Shown here: one piece after another, positions 1 through 5,841 of the stretch | How positions within the stretch are numbered: the first letter of the stretch is position 1 | Layout of the letters: each line of letters opens with the position of its first letter | NCBI GenBank assembly: GCA_028292075.1 | Contig: JAQGNA010000338.1 | Span: forward strand, 1-6,009 | Direction of reading: 5' to 3' | Source: Rhodoferax sp. | GTDB taxonomy: Bacteria > Pseudomonadota > Gammaproteobacteria > Burkholderiales > Burkholderiaceae | DNA: 6,009 nt | Notes under the pieces: model-generated | Database searches by the model: none | Told to the model about the DNA's origin: nothing | The model's input: only the letters and a program-made list of their open reading frames with translations | Program-made: the position numbers and the translations under genes

Positions 1-320
1 CCACGCTCGATGGCTGCGCCGGCACCCGGGTGCGCCGCGTGGGCCGCCTGGTGCTCAAGGGGAAGACCGAGCCGCTGCAGGTTTGCCAGCCCCTGAACGA
101 TGGACTGGAGGGTGCGGTCGACGCCGAACGGCTGGCCGCATATGACGCCGCCTATGACCTGATGGTGGCCTCGTCACCCGAGGCCCTGCCGGCGTTCGAG
201 GCCCTCGCCGCGCAGGACCCGCAGGATCCCCTGGTCCGCCTGCACCAGTCGCGGCTGCAACGGGGCATTGCAGCATCGTCGGGCAGCGCGTGGGATGTGC
301 TCGTCATGGACGAGAAATGA
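1..320 (+). CDS. Class III adenylate/guanylate cyclase, C-terminal fragment (CHASE2-type likely)
   Basis: This is the 3' end of a gene that begins before the window; the frame is open from base 3 and ends at the TGA at 318-320. The visible protein starts TLDGCAGTRVRRVGRLVLKG and continues KTEPLQVCQPL. The pattern RxxGxLxLKGKxEPLxV matches the last strand of class III nucleotide cyclase domains, which make cAMP or cGMP from ATP or GTP. About 75 residues follow, Ala- and Asp-rich and probably helical (around AAYDAAYDLM), ending in DVLVMDEK. Such tails are common in CHASE2-domain cyclases, and those cyclases often sit beside FecR and OmpA genes, as here. The catalytic residues and any CHASE2 or membrane part lie outside the window, so activity and nucleotide specificity cannot be judged. 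A GTG at base 30 is internal and is not a start. Confidence 0.75.
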   Translation, partial: TLDGCAGTRVRRVGRLVLKGKTEPLQVCQPLNDGLEGAVDAERLAAYDAAYDLMVASSPEALPAFEALAAQDPQDPLVRLHQSRLQRGIAASSGSAWDVLVMDEK

Positions 321-358
321 GCCGCGTCGCCACTTCGATGGTGCCGGACGCCGCAGGG

Positions 359-994
359 TCAGCGGACGGTGACTTCCACCCGCCGGTTGCGCGGCTCGGG
401 CGTGTTGTCGGGCGTCGGCACCAGCAGGTTGCGTTCGCCATGCGAGGTTACGTCCGTATACACCGCCTCGGCCGCCGCAGCCTTCAGCAGCAGGCTGACC
501 TGGGTGGCACGCCGCAGGGACAGCATCTCGTTGGACGAAGAAGTGCCGGTGGTGTCGGTGTGGCCGATGATGGAAATGTCGGCGGACGGACGGCTTTTTA
601 CCTCCGCCAGGATTTGCGCGAGCAGGGCCTCCGAGGCCTTGTTGATGCGCGCCTCTCCGGCGTCGAAGTACAGCTGGAACGACCTGGGCGGCCGCGGCTG
701 CGCACCCACGGCGGCGGCGGTGTCGCGGCTCAGCTGTTGTGGATCGACGGTGAAGCGCGTGCCCGAATGCTGCAGTGCGACCGCCTGCCGGGCCTGGCTC
801 AGTTCTGTGGCACCCTCGGCACCGGTGTAGATCACCTTGCCGGTCGTTCCGTCGGCGTTTTCAAGCAGCACCAGATAAGAGCGCGGTGCGGAGGGCGGGG
901 GCGGCGGCGGTGTGGCGCAGCCGGCCACCAGCAGCGCGCACAGCGACGTCGTCATGAGCCGAGTCGGTGCGGGCAGCTGGCGTTGGCGCGTCAT
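359..994 (-). CDS. OmpA-family outer-membrane lipoprotein
   Basis: The 211-residue protein probably anchors the outer membrane to peptidoglycan. A hydrophobic stretch (about residues 14-25) ends in the lipobox V23-A24-G25-C26, predicting lipidation at Cys26. There is no Asp at +2, so outer-membrane sorting is likely. A six-proline run (29-34) follows, then a middle region of unclear fold. Residues about 105-211 form the OmpA C-terminal domain: GHTDTTG at 144-150, LSLRRA at 158-163 and NRRVEV near the end. Asp147 and Arg162 stand 15 apart, as do the Asp and Arg that bind diaminopimelate in OmpA-type domains. The start overlaps the stop of the upstream FecR gene as ATGA, so translation is probably coupled. 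An internal Met14 would still give a lipoprotein signal peptide and is an alternative start. No beta-barrel is present, so this resembles Pal or OmpA-like lipoproteins rather than OmpA itself. Confidence 0.9.
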   Translation of the reverse strand: MTRQRQLPAPTRLMTTSLCALLVAGCATPPPPPPSAPRSYLVLLENADGTTGKVIYTGAEGATELSQARQAVALQHSGTRFTVDPQQLSRDTAAAVGAQPRPPRSFQLYFDAGEARINKASEALLAQILAEVKSRPSADISIIGHTDTTGTSSSNEMLSLRRATQVSLLLKAAAAEAVYTDVTSHGERNLLVPTPDNTPEPRNRRVEVTVR

Positions 995-1431
995 TCGACC
1001 ACCACCACGAAACGGGTGCCACGCACGCCGATGATGCCGGTCGGCGTCTTGATCTCCACGGCCTCGGGCTTCAGATGAGCGATCGCCCCGGACACGTATT
1101 GCATCGAGCCATTGGCGATCTTGCCGCCCAGCTTCAGGTCGCCTTTGGCGGGCGCGAACAGGTAGCTGTCAAGCGTGAACTGGGTCGACTGGCCGAACGA
1201 CATCATCGTGTTGTCCTTCAGCGTCAAACCCAGGCTGCTTGCGACTTCTGTCCTGATGATGTCGCCGGCCGCCAGCGGCGTGCCTGGCTGCGCCTTGACC
1301 GTCTTGCCGCCGGAGGTGACGCTGGCGTCGCCTGTGACGTTTTTCACGTAACCCGCGGGTTCGGCATAACTAAGTGCACTGGTGACCAGCAAAAGTGCGA
1401 GGGCGGCGTGCCGATACATAGAGATGTTCAT
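991..1431 (-). CDS. Secreted FecR-domain protein
   Basis: A 146-residue protein with a Sec signal peptide (hydrophobic core about 9-20, likely cleavage after SYA at residue 23), so probably periplasmic. The mature part is one FecR domain: GDASV near 34-38, GTPLAAGDIIRTE at 50-62, GLTLKDNTMMSFG at 68-80, and the typical closing motif TPTGIIGVRGTRF at 129-141. It has no cytoplasmic anti-sigma segment or transmembrane anchor, so it is not a FecR-type sigma regulator. Short secreted FecR proteins of this length are common next to OmpA lipoproteins and CHASE2 cyclases, and their role is not well defined. The frame stays open upstream to 1770, but ATG 1431 is chosen because the signal peptide begins there and the extension would overlap the divergent gene. 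A weak GGA lies about 7 bases upstream. It is first in a two-gene operon with the OmpA-like gene. Confidence 0.88.
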   Translation of the reverse strand: MNISMYRHAALALLLVTSALSYAEPAGYVKNVTGDASVTSGGKTVKAQPGTPLAAGDIIRTEVASSLGLTLKDNTMMSFGQSTQFTLDSYLFAPAKGDLKLGGKIANGSMQYVSGAIAHLKPEAVEIKTPTGIIGVRGTRFVVVVE

Positions 1432-1569
1432 GAGAATATCCAATAAGACTAAGAATTGGGCTGGATTGAGCAACGATACACGGCGTCTCGCCATGGCAGT
1501 TCCACGGTGCGCGGGCCGAACGGCCCCCGTGAGCGGTTGTCGGCAGTTTTTCACGGTAGGGGGCATTTC
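1432..1569. promoter_or_regulatory. Divergent intergenic region, fecR-like and HD-GYP genes
   Basis: This 138-bp gap lies between two divergent starts, so it must hold promoters for both directions unless the HD-GYP gene is transcribed from elsewhere. The side near the FecR gene (1432-1480) is clearly more AT-rich than the surrounding coding DNA. No convincing -35/-10 pair was found. The best minus-strand candidate (TTGCTC, 16-base spacer, TAGTCT) matches only about half of each consensus. An 8-bp palindrome GCCATGGC lies at 1490-1497. The part near the HD-GYP start has strong dyad symmetry, listed separately. Confidence 0.6.
1503..1563 (+). promoter_or_regulatory. Leader with two competing hairpins and an occludable ribosome binding site
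   Basis: Hairpin A pairs CACGG (1503-1507) with CCGTG (1527-1531) and GGGCC (1513-1517) with GGCCC (1522-1526), closing a GAAC loop and leaving a 5-base bulge. Hairpin B reuses the same strand: CCGTGA (1527-1532) is the exact reverse complement of TCACGG (1551-1556). The neighbouring CCC (1524-1526) could then pair with the G-run of the Shine-Dalgarno sequence AGGGGG (1558-1563), six bases before ATG 1570. A and B cannot form together. A T5 run lies at 1547-1551. The pairings are read directly; that the region is transcribed and works as a switch is inference, and GC-rich DNA gives chance pairings. Confidence 0.35.
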
Positions 1570-4500
1570 ATGAAAAGGGCGGCCGATGGCCGATGGGGGA
1601 TCCGCGCCGTCTTGACAGGCGCGCTGGTCGGATCGATGTTCGCATCGACCGGCGCGATGATCTACCTGGCTTTCCATCACTTCGAAGACCTCGCTGGTCA
1701 GGCTGCGCAGCGTGCCCTTGCACAACAGGCCCGCGCTGGCGCTGACGCCCTGCAGGCGCTGGTTGCACAAGCCGCGGCGCTGGCCGGAGCCGAAGCCTGC
1801 CGTCCGTTGCCGCGTCGCGCCCTGGACGAGATGGGCCGCCGTGCGTTGCAGCAGCGCTGGACGACGTTGCTGGCGGGTAGTCCTGGCGTCGTGGCGCTCG
1901 AAATCGGGCTCGATGGCGGCGAGCGTTTCCAGTTGATGCCGGCATGGCAGGGTGGCGCCGGCGGGGAGCTTCCTGAACTGGACAAGTTGGGCGAAGGCCG
2001 CTGGGTGATCCGGCAGACGCTTCCTGCTGCTGGCGAGGCTTCATTGGCTGCGTCAGTGAAGTCCATGCCGCAAGTGCCCCAAGTGCCGGTAGTGACACGC
2101 TGGCGCGTTCTCGACGCCGGCGGCAACGTGCTGTCGCAACGCAGCCTGCCCGACGCGGCCGACCTTGCGCCGGTTTTCACGGCGAGCGCATCACTGTTGG
2201 CGGCTTCAGCGGGCGACGGCATGGCGGCAGGCTGCAAGGGCGGTGCCGCTCCGATGCAGGTGTCGTTCAACCGCACTCAGGATGGCGCGAAGCTGGCCGT
2301 CTCGGGCCGGCTGGCCGAGGGTGGCGGCACCGTGGTCGCGCTGGTGGATCTGCGTGGCCTCGACCGCGCTTTTGCGCAGGCCGGCGCCACGACGCACGCT
2401 GTCTCGGCCCTGGTGGATCCAGCCGGGCGGCTGGCCGCCTGGGGCGGCGGTCCCGAGGCTCCCTGGCCGATCGGACTCAGTTCCATGTCGCCTCTGGCCC
2501 AGAGCGGCGATGTCGTGCTGGCCAGCATGCCGGCTGGCGATGCCGTACCGACCGCGGTCTGGCGCCCCGAGGTCGCCGGGGTTGCGTATGCGCACGTGGA
2601 AAAGGTGGTGGCGCTGGCGCCGGGCCAGGCTTTTCGCATCGTGGCCTATGCCCCCAGCAGCGACTTCGCCGCGGCGGACGACGGCAGCCGGCGGTGGATG
2701 GCGATCGCCGCCATGCTGTTCTTGCTGGCCGGATCCGCCCTCGCGTGGTTTGGTGCGAGGCGCATCGCTTCGCGGCTGGCGGACCTGGCCGCCGACGCCC
2801 GCCGCATCACACCCACCGACCTGGCCCAAACCGAAACGCCGCCCGTGCGTTCCCGCCTGCGCGAGATCGACGCCCTGGGCGCTGCGCAGGCGGCGATGAA
2901 GCACTCCGTCCGCACCGGCACCGAAGCGCTGCGGGCTTCGCAGCAGCGGCTCGAAGACCTGATCACCGCCGGCCTCAACATGTCGCGCGAGCGGAACATG
3001 ATGGGTCTGCTCGAACAGATGATCTGGGGCGCCCGCCAGTTGACACATTGCGACGCGGTCACGCTTTACATCGTGACGGAGCAGCGCACCTTGCGTTTTG
3101 CCCTGCGCACCCGCGCAGACGCGCTGCCGGTGAAGGAGATTCCGCTGCACGATCCGAGCGGACGCGAGAACACGCAGTTCGTTTCGGCCTTCGTCGCCCT
3201 GCGCAACCAGCCGGTCGTGATCGACGACGTCTACCAGGAAGACCGCTTCGATCTGAGCGGCACCCGCGGCTTCGATGCGACTTCGGGCTACCGCACCGTG
3301 TCGATGCTGGCCTTGCCGCTGGCCCCCCGCGAGGGCGAAGTCATCGGCGTGCTGCAGCTGATGAATGCGCTCGACCCGGTGACCGGCCAGGTCGTTCCGT
3401 TCGACGAGGAAGCCGTGCGCCTGGCCTCGGCCCTGGCGGCGCAGGCGGCGGTGTCGCTCGACAACCATCAGCTGGTGCAGGCCCAGCAGGACCTCGTCGA
3501 TTCAATGGTGCGGCTGATCGCGGGCGCCATCGACGCCAAGAGTCCCTACACCGGCGGCCATTGCGAACGCGTTCCCGAGTTGGCGCTGATGCTGGCCGAA
3601 GAGGCCAGTAACGCCACCACCGGGCCGCTCGCCAGCTTCCGTTTCGAGACGCCGGAGGAGTGGCGTGAATTCCGCGTCGGCGCCTGGCTGCACGACTGCG
3701 GCAAGATGACGACGCCCGAATACGTGGTCGACAAGGCGACCAAGCTGGAAACCATCTACGACCGCATTCACGAGATCCGCACCCGCTACGAGGTGCTGTG
3801 GCGCGATGCCGAGATCGACTGCCTGCAGGCCTGCATCGACGGCCAGGACGCGGCCACCGCCGTGCGGCGCCGCGACCGCCGGCACGCCACGCTGCAAACC
3901 GACTTCGCCTTCGTCGCCGAATGCAACCTCGGTGCCGAATACATGGCGCAGGACCGGGTGGCCCGGCTGCGCCGCATCGGCGGGCAGACCTGGCTCCGCC
4001 ATTTCGACGACCGGCTGGGCATCTCGCACGGTGCCCAGGCCAGGCTGAAGGATGTGTCATCGGTTGCGCTTCCCGCCGTCGAAAAACTGTTGGACGACAA
4101 GCCCGAGCACCTCGTCGAACGCCCGCCATCCGCCGCGCCCGACCCACGCCACGGCTTCAAGATGGACGTGCCCGAGCACCTGTACCACCACGGCGAGCTG
4201 CACAACCTTTCAGTCAGCCGCGGCACGCTCACGCCCGAGGAGCGCTACAAGGTCAACGAGCACATCACGCAGACCATCGTGATGCTGGACGCGATGCCGT
4301 TCCCCAAGAACCTGCGCCGCGTGCCCGAGTACGCGGGCACCCACCACGAGACGCTCACCGGCAAGGGCTATCCGCGGCGGCTCGATGCTTCGCAGCTCTC
4401 GGTGCCGGCGCGGATCATGGCGGTGGCCGACATCTTCGAGGCGCTGACCGCGGCTGATCGGCCTTACAAGAAGTCGAAGACCTTGTCCGAGGCGATCGAG

Positions 4501-4698
4501 ATCCTCTACGGTTTCAAGCAGCGGGGCCACATCGACAGCGACGTGTTCGACCTGTTCCTCACTTCGGGTGTGTACCTGCGGTACGCCCAGCGCTTCCTGA
4601 CGCCGGAACTGATCGACGCCGTGGACATCGAGCCCTATCTCGGTGCAACCACCTGGACTTCGAGGCGGCATACGTCGAAGCGCGTCCGCACGGCGTGA
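1570..4698 (+). CDS. Membrane-anchored sensor with GAF and HD-GYP domains (putative c-di-GMP phosphodiesterase)
   Basis: This 1042-residue protein probably hydrolyses cyclic di-GMP under control of a periplasmic sensor. From the N terminus it has TM1 (about 11-34), a periplasmic region (35-376, double-CACHE-like by pattern only) with just two cysteines (C77, C222), TM2 (377-396), a HAMP-like linker (about 393-446), a probable coiled coil (446-475), a GAF domain (478-632) and an HD-GYP domain (about 640-1010). Expected metal and catalytic residues are present: H664 in GGHCERV, H708-D709 and K712 in LHDCGK, H898, HHE at 925-927, GYP at 933-935 and D954. About 150 residues (728-880) are inserted between the HD motif and H898. 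ATG 1570 is chosen over the upstream in-frame start at 1456 because AGGGGG lies six bases before it and a membrane anchor follows. It is transcribed alone and divergently from the FecR/OmpA operon. The ligand is unknown. Confidence 0.9.
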   Translation: MKRAADGRWGIRAVLTGALVGSMFASTGAMIYLAFHHFEDLAGQAAQRALAQQARAGADALQALVAQAAALAGAEACRPLPRRALDEMGRRALQQRWTTLLAGSPGVVALEIGLDGGERFQLMPAWQGGAGGELPELDKLGEGRWVIRQTLPAAGEASLAASVKSMPQVPQVPVVTRWRVLDAGGNVLSQRSLPDAADLAPVFTASASLLAASAGDGMAAGCKGGAAPMQVSFNRTQDGAKLAVSGRLAEGGGTVVALVDLRGLDRAFAQAGATTHAVSALVDPAGRLAAWGGGPEAPWPIGLSSMSPLAQSGDVVLASMPAGDAVPTAVWRPEVAGVAYAHVEKVVALAPGQAFRIVAYAPSSDFAAADDGSRRWMAIAAMLFLLAGSALAWFGARRIASRLADLAADARRITPTDLAQTETPPVRSRLREIDALGAAQAAMKHSVRTGTEALRASQQRLEDLITAGLNMSRERNMMGLLEQMIWGARQLTHCDAVTLYIVTEQRTLRFALRTRADALPVKEIPLHDPSGRENTQFVSAFVALRNQPVVIDDVYQEDRFDLSGTRGFDATSGYRTVSMLALPLAPREGEVIGVLQLMNALDPVTGQVVPFDEEAVRLASALAAQAAVSLDNHQLVQAQQDLVDSMVRLIAGAIDAKSPYTGGHCERVPELALMLAEEASNATTGPLASFRFETPEEWREFRVGAWLHDCGKMTTPEYVVDKATKLETIYDRIHEIRTRYEVLWRDAEIDCLQACIDGQDAATAVRRRDRRHATLQTDFAFVAECNLGAEYMAQDRVARLRRIGGQTWLRHFDDRLGISHGAQARLKDVSSVALPAVEKLLDDKPEHLVERPPSAAPDPRHGFKMDVPEHLYHHGELHNLSVSRGTLTPEERYKVNEHITQTIVMLDAMPFPKNLRRVPEYAGTHHETLTGKGYPRRLDASQLSVPARIMAVADIFEALTAADRPYKKSKTLSEAIEILYGFKQRGHIDSDVFDLFLTSGVYLRYAQRFLTPELIDAVDIEPYLGATTWTSRRHTSKRVRTA

Positions 4699-4742
4699 TT
4701 TGCGGTGCGTGAAGGTGTAAGCCGGTCATATTCACGTTGATT

Positions 4743-4763
4743 GGCTTCGGGATGCCGCAAGCC
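4743..4763 (+). terminator. Possible terminator hairpin after the HD-GYP gene
   Basis: GGCTTCGG (4743-4750) pairs with CCG (4755-4757) and AAGCC (4759-4763), giving eight base pairs around a GATG loop with one bulged C at 4758. It begins 45 bases after the stop codon at 4698. No T-run follows (next bases CTTGACG), so it is not a standard intrinsic terminator. It may mark a 3' end or be chance. Confidence 0.3.
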
Positions 4764-4947
4764 CTTGACGCTGCCCTGGTCGGCCAAACGTCGTCAGCGG
4801 CGAAGGAGGCTCGGCACAGGGCTTCACAAGTGCTCCAAGGCCACAAGCTCAAGCTGGGAGCCACTGTCAGGACTGCCAGGCCTCGCCGGAGCGTGTACGG
4901 CGCGTCTGTTCGCGGGGCGCGCATCTGTGTTGTCTTCCACAGGTGCA

Positions 4948-5019
4948 AAATTACACAAACCGTCCAGATGACGTTTGGTTTCAAATTACACTAGCAGTAA
5001 CCCTCGAATTTTCGTGTAA
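4948..5019 (+). promoter_or_regulatory. AT-rich repeat cluster upstream of the SGNH hydrolase gene (candidate promoter/operator)
   Basis: The 9-mer AAATTACAC occurs twice as a direct repeat (4948-4956 and 4983-4991, 35 bp apart). Its core appears once inverted as GTGTAA (5014-5019). Between the two copies lies an imperfect inverted repeat, AACCGTC (4958-4964) and GACGTTT (4970-4976), with one mismatched pair around a 5-base centre. Spacing of 35 bp puts the copies a little over three helical turns apart. Weak -10-like hexamers (TACACA at 4952, TACACT at 4987) overlap the repeats. This position and AT content suit a regulated promoter, but no regulator family is assigned. Confidence 0.4.
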
Positions 5020-5099
5020 CTGATGAGCCCGCCACAATCGGCAAGCTTGGGTTCCGTCCCCGCCGCCGGACCGCGCCGCCTCGCTGCCTTCGCAAGTCC

Positions 5100-5834
5100 A
5101 TGTACCACTATCTTGCCCCCATCGTTCTTTTGCTTGCATCTGTTTGTGCCCCATCGGTCGGTGCGCAGCCATCAGGTCCAACGCCGTATCCGGCCGACGC
5201 CGCGGCCTGGCCAGGGCAGGGCGCCATTCGGGTTTTCGGCTGGATGAACGACAACCGAAAGAGCTTTTGGGCCGACCGCGCGAACGCGCAGGGCCGCGTC
5301 GTGTTCGTCGGAGACTCTCTCATCGGCGGCTGGCGCTCACTTGCCGTCGATCTGCCCGAAACCAAGGTGGCGAATCGCGGCATCGGTGGTGAAACCACCC
5401 GCGGGCTGTTGTTTCGTTGGCAGGAGGACGTGCTGGACCTGCATCCGAAGGCCATCGTGCTCCTGAGCGGCTCCAACGACCTGAGTGCCACACAAGACCC
5501 TAAGGCCTCGCTGGCGAACCTCGCCGCCATGATCGAGCTGGCCCGGCGCGCCGCACCCGGAGCGCCCATCGTCGTCTGCACCGTGCCGCCGCGCCAGCAT
5601 CCGCAGTCGCCCATCGACCCGCGTCGGCTGGCCGAACTCAACCAGCTGATCCGAGCGCTCGACGGCAAGCCCGGCCCGGTCGCCGTGTACGACCTGCATG
5701 CCGACATGCTCGATGCCGACGGCGCGCAGCGTGTCGAGTACTTCGCGGCCGACCGCCTGCACCTCTCCGCCGCCGGTTATCGGCGGTTTCGCGAAGGCCT
5801 GGTGCCGCTGCTGAAACGGCTGAACGTCTACTGA
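5100..5834 (+). CDS. Secreted SGNH/GDSL-family hydrolase (esterase or acyl-transfer partner)
   Basis: A 244-residue protein with a Sec signal peptide (hydrophobic core about 5-16, likely cleavage after VGA near residue 22), so probably periplasmic or secreted. All SGNH blocks are present: VVFVGDSLIGGW at 67-78 with nucleophile Ser73, NRGIGG at 92-97 (block II glycine), SGSND at 123-127 with oxyanion Asn126, and DRLH at 218-221 giving Asp218 and His221. The pattern resembles the PAF-acetylhydrolase-like branch of COG2755 and removes or moves ester-linked acyl groups; the substrate is not visible. The likely MBOAT gene begins 7 bp after the stop, suggesting co-transcription and a role in O-acetylation or de-acetylation of a glycan. 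ATG 5100 is the first start that gives a signal peptide; its ribosome binding site is weak. A simple stand-alone esterase remains possible. Confidence 0.9.
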   Translation: MYHYLAPIVLLLASVCAPSVGAQPSGPTPYPADAAAWPGQGAIRVFGWMNDNRKSFWADRANAQGRVVFVGDSLIGGWRSLAVDLPETKVANRGIGGETTRGLLFRWQEDVLDLHPKAIVLLSGSNDLSATQDPKASLANLAAMIELARRAAPGAPIVVCTVPPRQHPQSPIDPRRLAELNQLIRALDGKPGPVAVYDLHADMLDADGAQRVEYFAADRLHLSAAGYRRFREGLVPLLKRLNVY

Positions 5835-5841
5835 GCAAGCG

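Larger units (their letters stand above)
4699..5099. other. Gene-free intergenic region of 401 bp
   Basis: No credible gene was seen here on either strand. The open frames present lack a recognisable domain, a signal peptide or a ribosome binding site. The first part holds a hairpin (4743-4763). The middle (about 4780-4920) is GC-rich with no structure I can name. The segment 4943-5020 is much more AT-rich than its surroundings and carries the repeats listed separately. The last 80 bases (5020-5099) are the likely 5' leader of the SGNH hydrolase gene. Confidence 0.7.

Noticed and set aside
324..351. Hairpin between the convergent cyclase and OmpA-like genes (GCGTC/GACGC with an inner GCCA/TGGT stem) as a shared terminator
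   Set aside because: The helix has a 4-base bulge and no T-run on either strand, so it is not distinguishable from chance in a GC-rich gap.
290..1078. Plus-strand open frame of 262 codons opposite the OmpA/FecR operon
   Set aside because: It is the antisense shadow of two well-supported genes, with an Arg/Gly-rich composition and no domain.
1494..1511. Sigma-54-like promoter (TGGCAG followed by TGC) before the HD-GYP gene
   Set aside because: The spacing between the -24-like and -12-like elements is off by about two bases and the second element does not match TTGC.
1456..1569. Upstream extension of the HD-GYP frame to 1456 (38 extra residues)
   Set aside because: It has no good ribosome binding site and is polar before the membrane anchor, while ATG 1570 has AGGGGG six bases before it.
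1432..1770. Upstream extension of the FecR frame to 1770 (259 residues)
   Set aside because: The extension lacks any domain, overlaps the divergent HD-GYP gene and would bury the clear signal peptide that starts at 1431.
4708..4736. Inverted repeat CGTGAA/TTCACG just after the HD-GYP gene
   Set aside because: Only six base pairs with a 17-base loop and no T-run; weaker than the hairpin at 4743-4763.
4559..4984. Minus-strand open frame of 141 codons across the end of the HD-GYP gene and the intergenic region
   Set aside because: It overlaps a real coding region, shows no domain, signal peptide or ribosome binding site, and is typical of an antisense frame in GC-rich DNA.
4737..4994. Plus-strand open frame of 85 codons in the intergenic region
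   Set aside because: It has no recognisable motif and ends within the AT-rich repeat cluster; nothing supports it being translated.
5023..5247. Plus-strand frame beginning just after GTGTAACTG
   Set aside because: It overlaps the SGNH gene out of frame and lacks a ribosome binding site and any recognisable domain.
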